Shown: positions 35,828-46,679 of the stretch, piece by piece | Position numbering within the stretch: position 1 is the stretch's first letter | How the letters are laid out: each line of letters starts with the position of its first letter | From: Cordia subcordata | Lineage: Eukaryota; Streptophyta; Magnoliopsida; Boraginales; Cordiaceae | DNA length: 64,000 bases | NCBI GenBank assembly: GCA_028554755.1 | Contig: JAPTOF010000008.1 | Span: 15,295,001 to 15,359,000, forward strand | Direction: 5' to 3' | Made by a program: the position numbers and the translations under genes | Notes under the pieces: model-generated | What the model was told of the DNA's origin: nothing | What the model saw: only the letters and a program-made list of their open reading frames with translations | Databases searched by the model: none

Positions 35828-37308
35828 TGATGTGTACATTTGTGAATATTTTTTTCATACACTTTCTAGGATGTTTTGAGTATAATTGAGTGCATTTAGG
35901 GTTACATTTGTCCACTTGTAGTCATATTTGTGCATATAGGTGTTAAAACGCAAAAATGCTACACTAAGTGACTTATTTAGTGTTTTAGGAGCATTTTTGA
36001 GAGAAGGACTTGAGCTTAATTTGATGATAATTTGATGATGGAGCAAACATAAGCGTGTTTTAGATGTGAAGAAATCAAGAAAAGTGCAATTGGAGGTCAC
36101 CGGGCGAAGAGGGAAGTAACCGAGCAAAACCAAGCATGAAAATAGCAAATATTTGATATTTTCTACCTAAGGCCAGTTGTACCCCATTTGGTTGATCGGC
36201 CCTACTACTAACCTAGATCAAAGGGATCTACAATTTTGGTTGGACTCACTTAAATTTAGGCTGGGAGATTGACCTGCCGACCAACTTTTGCAATTAAAAG
36301 GCTATATTTAGGGGGTTTTAGCTCATTTTGAGTGGAGGAACCTGATAATCTCTCACACCTATTAACCCTAACCCTTTTCCCACTTCAATTAACACCTAAA
36401 ACCACCATCTAAACCCTATACCAAGATAAGATTGAAGCATTTAACAAGGATTTGGAGGGCTTGTACAGATTTGGAACCAAGATTTAAGGGAGTTCCTCTT
36501 GTTCTTTTCTCTAAAACTTGTAAATATGTTGCTAGATTAAGCTACATATTTGGGTGTTTATTGTTGTATATTAGATTATGGCTATGAATAAATGATTTGT
36601 GTATATCTTCGGCTATTAATACTTGCTTGTTTACGCTGAATGGTGGCATGATTCAATATGTCTATGTATTGAAAATCAAACATGTCTATGTGCTTGTTAA
36701 AATGCCTATGTAAAGTTGTATGTGTTATTTCATACTTAAATACGATCGATAGTGGTGTCATCTTAGCCTTAATCCATGCTAATGGCATGATCCCTATTTG
36801 AAACTAATGTTTGTTGATTAATATGCTTAATTAATTACTAAGTGTGGTAAGAGTATACCTCTAATTTGAAACAATAATTAAAGGGTACCCACTAGCACTA
36901 GTTAGTGCTCCAAGAGTCTAATCTCTAGTTTGAAATAATGCTAATAGGTTAGTCTCTTGAGTAGCACATTAATCAACACCAAATAGAGGAATCGAGCCGT
37001 ATATAGACCGAATCGTTATAATAGCCAACATCTAGTTGCAATGTAATCACTCTAGATTCCCTTCCACTTTGTAGAGCTTTCTTTCCTTAGTTTAGCACCT
37101 TAGGCTCCTCCATTAGATTAGGTTAGCTTAGGTTTATTTTCCTCGAACTCCCTTTAATCCTAAAGAAAGCACACACATGCACGTGGCCAGTTTTAGGCAT
37201 CGAGCACATAGAGACTAAACTAAGGTAGCCTCCTTGGGGAAGAACGATACCCATATTTGTGTGTTTTGCTACACACAACCCATGCACTTGTGGGTTTTAA
37301 CTACATCA
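35828..37308 (+). repeat. 3' LTR of element D (1481 bp)
   Basis: Starts TGATGTGTAC, ends AACTACATCA, and is collinear with 27138-28635 with many differences. TATGTCTATG and CATGTCTATG motifs lie near 36659 and 36685. Confidence 0.87.
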
Positions 37309-37399
37309 ATCGACAATCCTATTTTTACAGCAAGCAAGCCACAAGTACTTAAAAGTCTACTAGAAATTAAAAGCAAAACAACCAAATTTAGAGCTTGCA

Positions 37400-38017
37400 A
37401 CCAAAGGAAACATAGACTAAGTTTGGACATGTTTATGGGGTGCAAAAGATGAAGAAAAATATCTTGGGAGATTCTTAGAAGCGTTACAAAGCCATAGAAA
37501 AAAACTGAGCGCGAATCGGAGCCAAAACGAAGCCGAACGGAGCAAAACAACAAAAGCTGGCTGAGTGCCCCTCAGAGAACCAGCGCACCAACTCACTAGG
37601 CCAGTAAAACCAGTGAGAAACCCTCCTTTGGTGGAATTAAGGTCCCTTGGTACCAGTGCACTGGTTAGGTGTTCCAGTAGTCACGAAAAATTGGCTATAT
37701 AAGCCCTCTTTTGGCCATTTTATAGGAGAACAAGTCATATTCTTTCACACCTGTCTCCCAAAACCCTAATCGTCTCATCTCCCACCTCTCACACATTCTT
37801 CCATACACAAAATCACTTTGGAATCAAGCCTCTAAGAGAATCAAACACAAGGATTTGGGCTTAGCTCATGGATTGTAAAGATATGGCTTTGGATAAAAGA
37901 GTAGCTTCTTTGTCTCTCTTTTATCCTAAGTGAATGTATGTTTGATTAAAGCTATGTAGGGTGATTTACTCTTCTGTTATGGATGATTATTACATTATTA
38001 TTATGGGTATTTGATGG

Positions 38018-38051
<34 letters not shown>

Positions 38052-39188
38052 TTGTGCTTAGGGTTTTGATTGGCAAATTTACATTCATGTTTATGTGTTT
38101 GTAGAAATGCCTCAATGATGTAACATATGTATATTGAAGTCTATTTTGCTATTAACCATTTTTAAATCATTATGCTAGCATGTCTAGGTGTTTGTGTGAC
38201 GATTACATGAAGTGGATATGCTTATATGCATGTCTATGTGTGTGTTTACATATTTAATAGCATAAATGGCTTCTATTGCATGCATGTCGGGTACTATTGC
38301 TTAAATTGGTGTAATCTAAGTATGTCTATGTGTTTAATAGTAGAATATACCAGTGTATTCTCAAATTCCATGCCCTAGATGTGTTTTCTATGCCATTTAA
38401 TGTCAATTTCCGCTATTGTGATGCTATCGATGGTGCACAATTAGTAACTAGCTTAGGTCGAGTCCCTTTTGGCTTTAAATCCAGACAATAGGAGTCCTGA
38501 TAGGTTTAGTTAACCTTAGTTCACTTAGGAAGGCTAATTAGTCCATCGTAACACCCTAGGTTCATAAGGACCACACCGTAGCTCTGAGTCGGCCGAAGCT
38601 TAGGGACTAACTCGCATCGAGTCTTAGGGCCAGATTAGGGAACTAATTAAAGGACTAAGTTCTAGGGTTAGATCGATCTATACTCACCTAGAACCTTATT
38701 GGCTAGCCCTAATTCCTAAGTCATAAAGACTACACTGTATTGCTAGGCATTGCCACCAACGGATGGACCCGCACTAAGGCTTAGGGTACTAATTAGGAGG
38801 CTAATTACAGGTCTAGATTAGAGCACTTAGAATAATCCATCAAGTAAACCTAGAAAGATGTAGTAATCACCCATAAACAGGATGTAATCACCTTAGTTCC
38901 CTATTTTCGATGTTTGAATCGCCTTGGATTACTTGATTCCCCCATCACACACATATCTTTTATTTCCTCGTCCTTAGTTTAGCTTTACCTATCTGAGCTC
39001 CCATTAAACCAAAAATCCCTAAAAAGAGTGTAGTTTAGGTCTCAACACATAGCTCTAAGGATGCACATAGCTTAGGACATCTTACACGTTAGGCCTCCCC
39101 GTGGATTCGACCCTGTACTCACACACATTGCTACATGTGACCCGTGCGCTTGTAGGCTATTTAGGATTGTGCTCATGAATGGTGATCA
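37400..39188 (+). repeat. 5' LTR of element E, 5' end truncated
   Basis: Homologous to the G LTR (44365-46519) from about its position 360 on. A TATA box CTATATAAG lies near 37692. There is a TA microsatellite at about 38020-38050, and CATGTCTATG-type motifs at 38086, 38179, 38229 and 38321. It ends GGTGATCA. Confidence 0.82.
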
Positions 39189-39194
39189 AGTTCT

Positions 39195-39212
39195 TGGCGC
39201 CGTTGCCAGGGA
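39195..39212 (+). other. Primer-binding site of element E (tRNA-Asp type)
   Basis: TGGCGCCGTTGCCAGGGA, 17 of 18 bases identical to the site in F, six bases after the LTR. Confidence 0.92.
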
Positions 39213-39365
39213 GGCAACAGTTGTTTGGTCTCGTAGTTTTTGTGTGTCTTACCTCGTTACGTGTTATTTTATCTTTTCTTTTCATGTTTTCTTTATTTTA
39301 ATTAATAAAAAAATTCAAAAAAAATTGTTGAGCATTGTGAAGAGGTTTACTTGTGTCAATTAATC

Positions 39366-40493
39366 ATGAATGATCATAATGCATTATGGTGGTCACTTGT
39401 ATCCTTTTCCCTACCACCCGAACGTGTTCCCATTGTATGTTGTATTTGTGGAGGTTTTATGCATCCAACTGTTTTCTTTCCCCATGAAAATTCCCCATCT
39501 AGGGTAGTGCTAACTATGACCCCCTTAGTCATGCATCATCTCATGTATCTTCATTTAGTAATCATAACTATAGGGATGTATATTCTTGTTATTGCAATCT
39601 ATATGGAAGTCATGCTCATAATTCCAATACTTGCCCTACCTTCTTCCTTTATCCCCGATTGCATGCTACGCCCTATGCCCCTAGCAATCATATGCCCATG
39701 CATGTATCTTCATCCTATTATCATGATTCTAAGGAACAATATCATGCATCTTCATATTGGGGTCAAGATGACTCTTCATATTTTCTACCTCATTGCTTTG
39801 AAAATCCATCTCCCGCCTCGTCGTTTCCTACCCACCCTTTCTCTAAGTTTTATGATGATGGTGTTGTTCGTGTTCCTTCCCAAATTCTCTCCCCTCTCAA
39901 CTCGGAAGAACTTTCTTCGTTTATGTCTCTTTCACGTAGTCAAAAGCTTGACTATCTAATATACCTTTGCCAATCTAACCAAGAGCGCCTAGATCATTTA
40001 AGGAAACAAGTTGATAATCAAGATGAAAGCTTGAGAAGAATGGTTGAAAATGAACAACTCATGGTAAGAAGTCTTGAGATATATTTAGAACGGGTTGAAG
40101 AGAAAGGAGAGAGACCTAGATATGAGAGAAATGGGGGTGGAAATGATGATATGTCGGAGAGAAATTTGGAAAGAGAGGTCGATGGAGAGCTAACATCTTG
40201 TAGTGAGAACGAGACTGAGCTTGATAATAGTTTGGCTCTTGATGACTCTTACAGTTATGTTTTAGAGGAAATAGTACACTATCCTTGTAATCTTTTAACG
40301 CCTTCCATTGAGTCATGTGAGCCTTCTTTTTCTTCTTCCTCCACATATTCCACACACTTGGAGGTTGGATGTCATAATCATAGCCCTCATTTGCATTTCG
40401 AGTCTACATTTTGGGAGTCTAGGGTACACATCTCCCTTGAGTATTCATGCATACATGACCCGAAATCCTTTGAGCCCCTGTTGTCCCCGCTAT
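39366..40493 (+). pseudogene. Double zinc-knuckle / coiled-coil ORF of element E, one frameshift
   Basis: ATG at 39366 (MNDHNALWWSLVS). Knuckle 1 at 39438-39479 (CCICGGFMHPTVF with the last Cys now Phe); knuckle 2 at 39593-39634 (CNLYGSHAHNSNTC, second Cys now Tyr). One G is missing near 39500 relative to element G, moving the frame; the rest runs open to 40493. After the knuckles comes a Tyr/Ser/His-rich segment, then a helical, heptad-like stretch (LDYLIYLCQSNQERLDHLRK and on, about 39940-40110), then an acidic part (ERNLEREVDGELTSCSENE). No capsid, protease or RT. About 375 codons. Probable RNA-binding, self-associating protein of a non-autonomous element; function inferred only from these features. 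Confidence 0.68.
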
Positions 40494-40655
40494 AAGTGAA
40501 TACCCCTTATGAAAAGCAAGATGGTTAGATGACACCCATTAGCGATGAATGTATGGATGAATGTGAAGAGACTATAGCTAGTGAAGGTTTAAAGTCATCC
40601 ATTGGGGAAAACAAGACATCAATTTTGGAGGTTTTAGATGATAATTCTCTTGGCT

Positions 40656-41138
40656 AGCCTTAATTCCTAAGTCACAAAACCACACCATACTGCAAGGCAT
40701 CGCCACCTAGGGACAGACCCGCACTGAGGCTTAGGGTACTAATTAGGAGGTTAATTATAGGTCTAGATTAGAGCACTTAGTATAATCTATCAAGTAACCC
40801 TAGAAAGATATAGTAATCACCTATAAACAGGACGTAATCACCCTAGTTCCCCATTTCTGACGTTTGAATCCCCTTAGATTACTTGATTCCCTCGTCACAC
40901 ACACATCTTGTATTTCCTTGTCCTTAGTTTAGCTTTGCCTATTTGAGCTCCCTTTAAACCAAAAATCCCCACAAAGTACAGTTTAGGTCTCAACACGTAG
41001 CTCTTAAGACGCATGTAGCTTAGGACACCTTACGCGTTAGGCCTTCCCGTAGATTCGACCCCGCATTCTCACATACTGTGCTATATGTGAACCGTGCACT
41101 TGCACGCTATTTAGGCTTGTGCTCATGAATAGCGATTA
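40656..41138 (+). repeat. 3' LTR remnant of element E
   Basis: Matches the last part of the E 5' LTR (TAATTCCTAAGTCA to the AGCGATTA end). It joins directly to the ORF region, so the deletion runs from the ORF end into the LTR middle. Confidence 0.85.
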
Positions 41139-43000
41139 GTAACTAGTTAGACCATGGTGTCAGAGGGTGGATGGAGGTATTTATTGGTATTTTAAATATT
41201 CCATCTAGTAATAGTAGCGATCCGATTCAGCCAACTCAATCGACTGAGGTGCATGATCAAAATATGCCTAAACAATAGAAGTACAACATTGCTATTAGGA
41301 AGAAAGAAGATAGATTAGAGAGCTTTAAAGGCATAGGCACGCTGATCTTGTTACATATGCTTTTACTGTTACTGAAATAATTGAAGGACATAAGCCAAAT
41401 TCGTACAAGGAGGCTATATCTGGAAAAGATTTTGCTCAGTAGAAATGTGCCATGAGTGAAGGGATTAAGTCCCTTCAAAAGAATCAGGCGTGGGAGATTG
41501 TTAAATTACCTGAGGGACAGTGAGTTGTCGATTGCAAATGGGTTTATAAGAAAAAGGAAGGTACTCCAGGGGTTGAAGGTCCTCAATACATGACACGGTT
41601 AGTTGCAAAAGGCTATACACAAAGAGAAGGTGTTGACTTTAACGAAATGTTCTCTCTATTTGTGAAACATAGTTCCATCAAGGTTTTACTTATATGTGAA
41701 AATAGCATTTTTCCATGGTGATCTTGAGGAGTAGATTTATATAAGGCAGCTAGAGAGGTATGTTGTTCCTGGTAAGGAGAATCATGTTTGCAAATTGATT
41801 CTGCCCTTATATAGGTTAAAGCAGTCACCTTGACAATGGTATAAGAGATTTGACACATTCATGGTAAGTGTTGCATACACAAGGAGTGCTTATGATAGTT
41901 GTATGTATCTCAAGAAGCTTCAAGATGGTTCATTTATGTACTTACTGCTAAAAGTTATGTATATCATTATATGTCGATGATATGATTATTACTGCTAAAA
42001 GCATGTTTATCATCGATGAATTAAGAACTAGCTAGGTGATTAGTTTGTGATGAATGATCTTGGATCAGTGAAAAAGATTCTCGGCATGAAGATTGATAGG
42101 GATAGAAATGCTGGGAAGTTGTTCTTGTCTCAATAAAGTTATATTGAAAAGGTGCTAGAGTGTTTTGAGATGCATAAAGCAAACCCTGCGAGTGTGCTGC
42201 TTGTTACTTATTTTAGGTTGTCGGTAGATTTGTCATCTAAATCTAAGGAAGAGGTGGAGCATATTTCTAGTGCTCCATACTCGAGTGTTGTTGGTAGCTT
42301 AATGTATGTTATAGTGTGTACTCATCCTGACATTTCACAAGTAGTTAGTGTTGTAATCTAGTATATAGCATCGCATTCACTCACTGGAAAGTGGTGAAAT
42401 GGATAATGAGATATTTGCGGGGCACTGCAAATGGAGGTTTGCTATTTAGCAAGATGATAGGAAATTGCACGAGGTTAGTGGGTTATTTTGACTCAGTTTT
42501 GCGGTGATCTTGATAAGAGGAGATCTCTGACTAGAGACGTGTTTAATCTCTCTAGGCATGCTATCAGTTGGAAAGCGACATTACAGTCTATTATGGCATT
42601 GTTGACTACTGTGGAGTACATGGCGATTATAGAAGTTGTGAAGGAGGCCACGTGGTTATAAGGCCTGGCTTGTGATCTTGGGCTGCAACAAGGTCAAAGT
42701 ATAGTTTTTTTTTGTGAAAGTTAGAGTGCAATTCATCTGATGAAGAATAAAATGTATCATGATGGGACTAAACACATTAAGTCAAATATTACTTTATCAG
42801 AGATGTGGTATCACAAGAGATTATATAAGTGCAGAAGATATCTACCCATGAGAATCTAGTAAATATGATGACCAAGGGGTTTCCATTCAATAAGTTCAAG
42901 CATTACTTAGACTTGCTTGCTATTTGCGGTGTGGAGCATCGAGCCCTTCGATGCAGTTGGCAGCGGCGATGATGGTGAGTCGATTGGAGCGAATACGTGC
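41139..43000 (+). pseudogene. Copia reverse transcriptase and RNase H, decayed
   Basis: RT blocks: SYKEAISGKDFAQ, CKWVYKKKEGTPGVEG, RLVAKGYTQREGVDF, the catalytic YVDDM at about 41967, and NDLGSVKKILGMKIDRD. Then VVGSLMYVIVCTHPDIS (about 42290) and RNase H pieces including TVEYMAI near 42610 and KHIKSNI near 42775. Frameshifts and stops are frequent. The first recognisable part is the integrase-RT linker (KKEDRLESFK). Confidence 0.85.
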
Positions 43001-43013
43001 CAAGATGGAGATT

Positions 43014-43345
43014 TGTTGATTGTGACCAGTATTCTTAGGTAATAAGAATAGCAAATTGCCTTATTAGCAAGTTACCTTATTAGCTTGTTACCATAGTAGC
43101 ACATAATTACTAGGTTGCCTTTTTTGCTCAATAGATTTTAAAAAACCTGTGTACTATAAAAAGGTGGCAATATTCATTGTATTATGACTAGGAGAAAGGT
43201 CAAAGTGAAGAGCTTTGTAATATTCGCGATCAATACTGAAATTGTTCTCTACTGCCCACGGACATAGGCTTTAAGGCCGAACCACGTAATTCTCTTATGT
43301 CCTTTTCTTCTCGTGTTCTTCGTATTTACATGTTTTTCCTTAACA
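43014..43345 (+). repeat. 3' LTR of the Tork-like copia (332 bp)
   Basis: Starts TGTTGATTG, ends CCTTAACA, with a TATAAAAA box at 43155-43162. Confidence 0.78.
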
Positions 43346-43460
43346 AATTCCTTCCATATTTTATGCCTCCCTATGGTTCAACACGCAGACTTGTACACAT
43401 TATACTGCACGATCTGTACACTTGTGGATCTTTTAGGGCTTGCGCCTTAAAGACACATCA
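43346..43460 (+). repeat. Terminal scrap of a B-family LTR
   Basis: Matches the last ~115 bp of the B LTR (GCACGATCTGTACACTTG, TTTTAGGGCTTGC) and ends AGACACATCA. Confidence 0.78.
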
Positions 43461-43558
43461 CCTCTTTGGTTGACTCATGTAAATCTGCTTCTCAAGATCA
43501 CAATGCAAAAATGTTGTTTTCATATCTAGTTGCTCAAGCTCTAAGTCACTAAGAGCAA
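43461..43558 (-). pseudogene. Short copia reverse transcriptase fragment
   Basis: The minus strand reads LELEQLDMKTTFLHCDLEKQ followed by IYMSQP, the copia RT block around the first catalytic Asp. Only about 98 bp survive between two LTR scraps. It is a different copia copy from the plus-strand one at its left. Confidence 0.78.
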
Positions 43559-43559
43559 C

Positions 43560-43985
43560 TAATGTGTCTTGCTTTTTGTGTGTTTGTTCTTGCATTTTCT
43601 TTTCGTTTCAGGGTGTTTTGTGCTTACTTGATGGCATTAATGTCGTACTTATACGATATTAGTGTATATGTGATTATAATTGTTCATAGTTGAGTTTTAA
43701 GGTCAAATGCTACCCTAAATACTTAATTTTGTGTTTAAAGTGAGTCATGGGTTAGTAAACGTTCTTGAATGAGGATGGTGGATAAAGAATGAAGATGTAC
43801 AAGTCATGAAACAAAGACCAAAACCAAGAAGAATGAAAAATGAACGCAATTTGGATTATCAGTCAATCTCTAAGAAAGAACCAGTTGACTAGTAGGAGTC
43901 AATCGGTAGAACAAGAGAGTTCCCTGATCCTGCAAAGAATCAAGTAAAGTCTTCTTATCCTTGTCCTGGCGTGTATGACCTATAA
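43560..43985 (+). repeat. Start of a B-family LTR, truncated after its TATA box
   Basis: It begins TAATGTGTCTTGC (TG mutated) and follows the B LTR start to the CTATAAAAG box near 43979, after which homology ends. Confidence 0.7.
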
Positions 43986-44364
43986 AAGAAAAGAATCAAG
44001 GCACCAATGTGGTACCGACCAAAAAGCCTGTGATGTCTAAGTGAATATTTTCCTCTTAGAGTAAGTTTAATGATGGGACTGAGTGTGTAGAGTTCACTTA
44101 CATCATTTGGAACCAAGGGGTCCTATTTATTGTTTAGGGGAAAAGGCACGTGTCACCTTATATGTTCGTACAAGTGGTCATTGGACCTATTAGGCTTATG
44201 GTCCAGACAAGCCTTTGAGTTGTCGAACCTAGTCTATGAAGGTCTCATCAGGAGGCTCCTGGTTAGGATGGTGGTGTTAGTTGATCCCATATCATCAACG
44301 CCCATTTGGGGACATGCTGTATTGGGATGTCCCCAAATGTTCCTGATCAGCTTGTTGTTATACT
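43986..44364 (+). other. Unassigned 0.38-kb stretch with a perfect 13-bp inverted repeat
   Basis: I cannot match this to any other part of the window. The only structure seen is CATTTGGGGACAT at 44303-44315 and its exact reverse complement at 44327-44339, 11 bp apart. A 115-residue open frame (44130-44477) crosses into the G LTR and has no recognisable domain, so I do not call it a gene. Confidence 0.5.
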
Positions 44365-46519
44365 TGATGTGTCTTGGTTTTGCGTGTGTTAGCATGACTT
44401 TTTCCTATGTCTTAAGAGGTGTTTTATGCTATATAAAGTGCATTAGTGTAGCTTTACATCACATTTGTGCTTATTAGAATCCAATTGTTTATAGTTGAGC
44501 TTAAAGAGTAAACACTACACTAAAATGCACTTATCTTGTGTTTTAAGTGAGTTTGGATGAATGATTGGAGCTTGATCAAGATGGAGATGGCTTGTGCTTA
44601 TTAGAATCCAATTGTTTATAGTTGAGCTTAAAGAGTAAACACTACACTAAAATGCACTTATCTTGTGTTTTAAGTGAGTTTGGATGAATGATTGGAGCTT
44701 GATCAAGATGGAGATGGCTTGGGCAAGATGTGAAGAGAATTTTATGGATAAGAAGTGGAAGAAAAACAAGATTAGAGGTATCTCAAGAAAGGCAAAAGCA
44801 TCCAGAAGCAAAATAGAGCGAAAAAGAAGCTGAAAGAGAGCAATTGTAGAGTACTGATTGAATGGCCTCAAAGAGCTGGTCGACCCCCTCATTCAGCCAC
44901 CAAAACCAAAATGTAATATCCTTTAAGTGGCTGAGAGACTTCTTGGTACTGGTGCACCGACTCACTTAACTGGTATTTTGCAAAATTTGGCCATAAAACC
45001 CCCATTTTGGCCATTTTTTAATGAGGAAGCCATATTCTTTCACACCCATTTCATCCCTATCTAAAATCCTAGCCTTCCATCACTTACGCACCTCACACCC
45101 TACCTAAACTAGTTTTTTATCACTCACCCACCTCACACACACTTACCTAAACACATTTAGCGCTAATCAAGGATCTAAGAGGATCAAACACAAGATTCGG
45201 GGCTCATGCTCATGAATTGTAAAGGATTAGCTTTCGATATAAAGGTATATTCCTTATCTCCCTTTTATCCCAAGTTAATACATGTATAAGTAGAGTATGT
45301 AGAGTGATTATATCTTGTATTTATGGATTGATTACTACTCTTCAATTAGAGGAACTTGAGGGATTTGTATGCATATATATGCTTATGCTTAGGGTTTCTA
45401 TGGCAAATTTACATATATGTCTATGTATTTGTAGAAATGCCTCAATGATGTTGCTTATATATATTAAAGTCTATACGCTATTAACCATCTCTAAATCATT
45501 TTGCTAGGATGTCCATGTATTTATGGTGATTACATGAATTGAGTATGCTTATATACATGTCTATGTATGTATGCATATACTTAATAGCATAAATAGCTTA
45601 TGTTGTTTACATGTCAACTGCTATTGCTTAAATTGGTGTAATCAAAATATCTCTATGTGCTTAGTAGTAGACTATACCAGAATATTCTTGAATGTCATGC
45701 CTTAGATGTGTATACTTTGCACTCAATCGTTAATCTCCACTATTTTGATGAAGATCGATGGTGTATAAATAGTAACTAGCCTAGGTTGAGTCCTCTTTAA
45801 CTTTAAATCCAGCCAATAGGTGTCTAAATAGGTTTACTTGACTTTAGTTCACTTAGGAAACTAGTTAGTCCACCCTATGACCCTAGGTTCACAAGGACCA
45901 CACTGTAGTTTCGGGTAGACGTGTCGAGGGACAGACTCACACTCAGTTTTAAGGATAGATTAGGGAACTAATTAGTGGACCAAAAATGCTAAAGTTAGAC
46001 CGATCAAAGTCACTTAGAATCTTAATTAGCTATCCCTAATGCCTAGATTATAAGGACCACATGGTAGCTTTGGGTAAATGTGCCTAGGGATAGACCTACA
46101 CCGAGTCCTAGAGTTCCATTAGGAGGTTAATTAGAAGCCTAGATGAGAGCAATCAGGTCTATCCATCAAGCAACCCTAACAAGAAGTACTAATCACCTAT
46201 TTGCAAGTCGTAATCACCGTAGTCCCCTTTTTGGCATTTGAATCCCCTTAGATCACTTGATACCCCCATCACACATACACACCGCCTTTATTTTCGTTGC
46301 CCTTATCTTAGAATTACTTTTCCTACACTCTATTCAATCCAAAAACTAGAAAGATAGTAGTTTAGGGTCCTATCATGTAGCTCTCTAGGTTACACTTAGC
46401 CTAGGACACCATACACATTTCACCTCCCCGTGGATTCGATCCTGCACTCGCACACACCATACTACACGTGACCTGTGCACTTGTGGGCTATTTAGGCTTG
46501 TGCTGCGAATTAGCGATCA
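44365..46519 (+). repeat. 5' LTR of element G (2155 bp)
   Basis: Starts TGATGTGTCTTGG, ends TAGCGATCA. Homologous to the E LTR. CATGTCTATG-type motifs are at 45416, 45508, 45556 and 45648. GGTCGACC lies at about 44878, upstream of the promoter region. It contains a 127-bp tandem duplication. Confidence 0.85.
44465..44718 (+). repeat. 127-bp tandem duplication in the G LTR
   Basis: The stretch from TGTGCTTATTAGAATCC to GATGGAGATGGCT occurs at about 44465-44591 and 44592-44718, nearly identical, so it is recent. Confidence 0.9.
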
Positions 46520-46525
46520 AGTTCT

Positions 46526-46543
46526 TAGTGTTGTTAGTAGGGA
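46526..46543 (+). other. Degenerate primer-binding site of element G
   Basis: It aligns to the tRNA-Asp-type site of E at the same six-base distance from the LTR, with about half of the CpG-rich core changed. The following leader (46544-46679) is T-rich, with no other feature. Confidence 0.65.
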
Positions 46544-46679
46544 GGCAATGGTTGTTTGATTTCTTTGTTTTTGTGTGTCTTAGCTTGTTATCTATTCTTT
46601 TATCTTTTCTTCTCATGTTTTCTTTATTTTGAATAATAAAAGCAAAATCTAAGAAAAATTTTTATTACCACCCGATCCT

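Larger units (their letters stand above)
27138..37308 (+). mobile_element. Element D: non-autonomous LTR element with double zinc-knuckle ORF, carrying two solo LTRs
   Basis: LTRs at 27138-28635 and 35828-37308, a PBS at 28641-28658, ORF blocks at 28849-29239, 31101-31213 and 33101-34380, a noncoding 3' region and a PPT. It inserted in the leader of C, whose sequence resumes at 37309. The flanks are ACCAA and ATCGA, so a clean 5-bp duplication is not evident. No RT, RNase H, integrase or capsid sequence is present, yet LTRs, PBS and PPT are Athila-like, so I infer movement in trans by an Athila element. Confidence 0.85.
20506..37400 (-). mobile_element. Element C: Athila-type gag-protease element without RT or integrase, split by element D
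   Basis: Minus strand. 3' LTR 20506-22068 (its far end cut by B), PPT 22069-22103, noncoding 22104-23320, a tail region, a protease/linker region, gag starting at 27087, a leader to 27137, then element D, then more leader at 37309-37400. The leader pieces on both sides of D match the leaders of F and H (for example AAAGTCTACTA near 37350). RT, RNase H and integrase are wholly absent between the linker and the tail. The 5' LTR is not present to the right; element E starts instead. No full copy of the polyprotein can be made. Confidence 0.78.
37400..41138 (+). mobile_element. Element E: internally deleted relative of D with the best-kept ORF
   Basis: A 5' LTR whose start is lost (about 37400-39188), a near-perfect PBS, an ORF at 39366-40493, then an abrupt switch at about 40656 into the last 0.48 kb of the same LTR family (40656-41138 matches 38697-39188). 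The 3' noncoding region, PPT and most of the 3' LTR are missing. Start coordinate approximate. Confidence 0.8.
41139..43345 (+). mobile_element. 3' half of a Tork-like Ty1/copia element
   Basis: The coding remnant (RT, RNase H) is followed by the PPT-like AAGATGGAGATT (43002-43013) and a short LTR at 43014-43345. The 5' LTR, gag, protease and integrase are missing. The short LTR and RT style suggest the Tork (Tnt1-like) group; not confirmed by a tree. Confidence 0.8.

Noticed and set aside
38086..38335. Regularly spaced short repeats resembling a CRISPR array
   Set aside because: Repeats are short and degenerate, gaps alternate between about 50 and 92 bp, and the setting is a plant LTR.
40116..40355. 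Minus-strand 79-residue open frame over the E ORF
   Set aside because: Shadow of the plus-strand ORF with low-complexity composition and no homologous support in D.
44303..44339. Helitron 3' end hairpin
   Set aside because: The hairpin is too long-looped, the CTGA after it is only three bases away, and no matching 5' end was seen.
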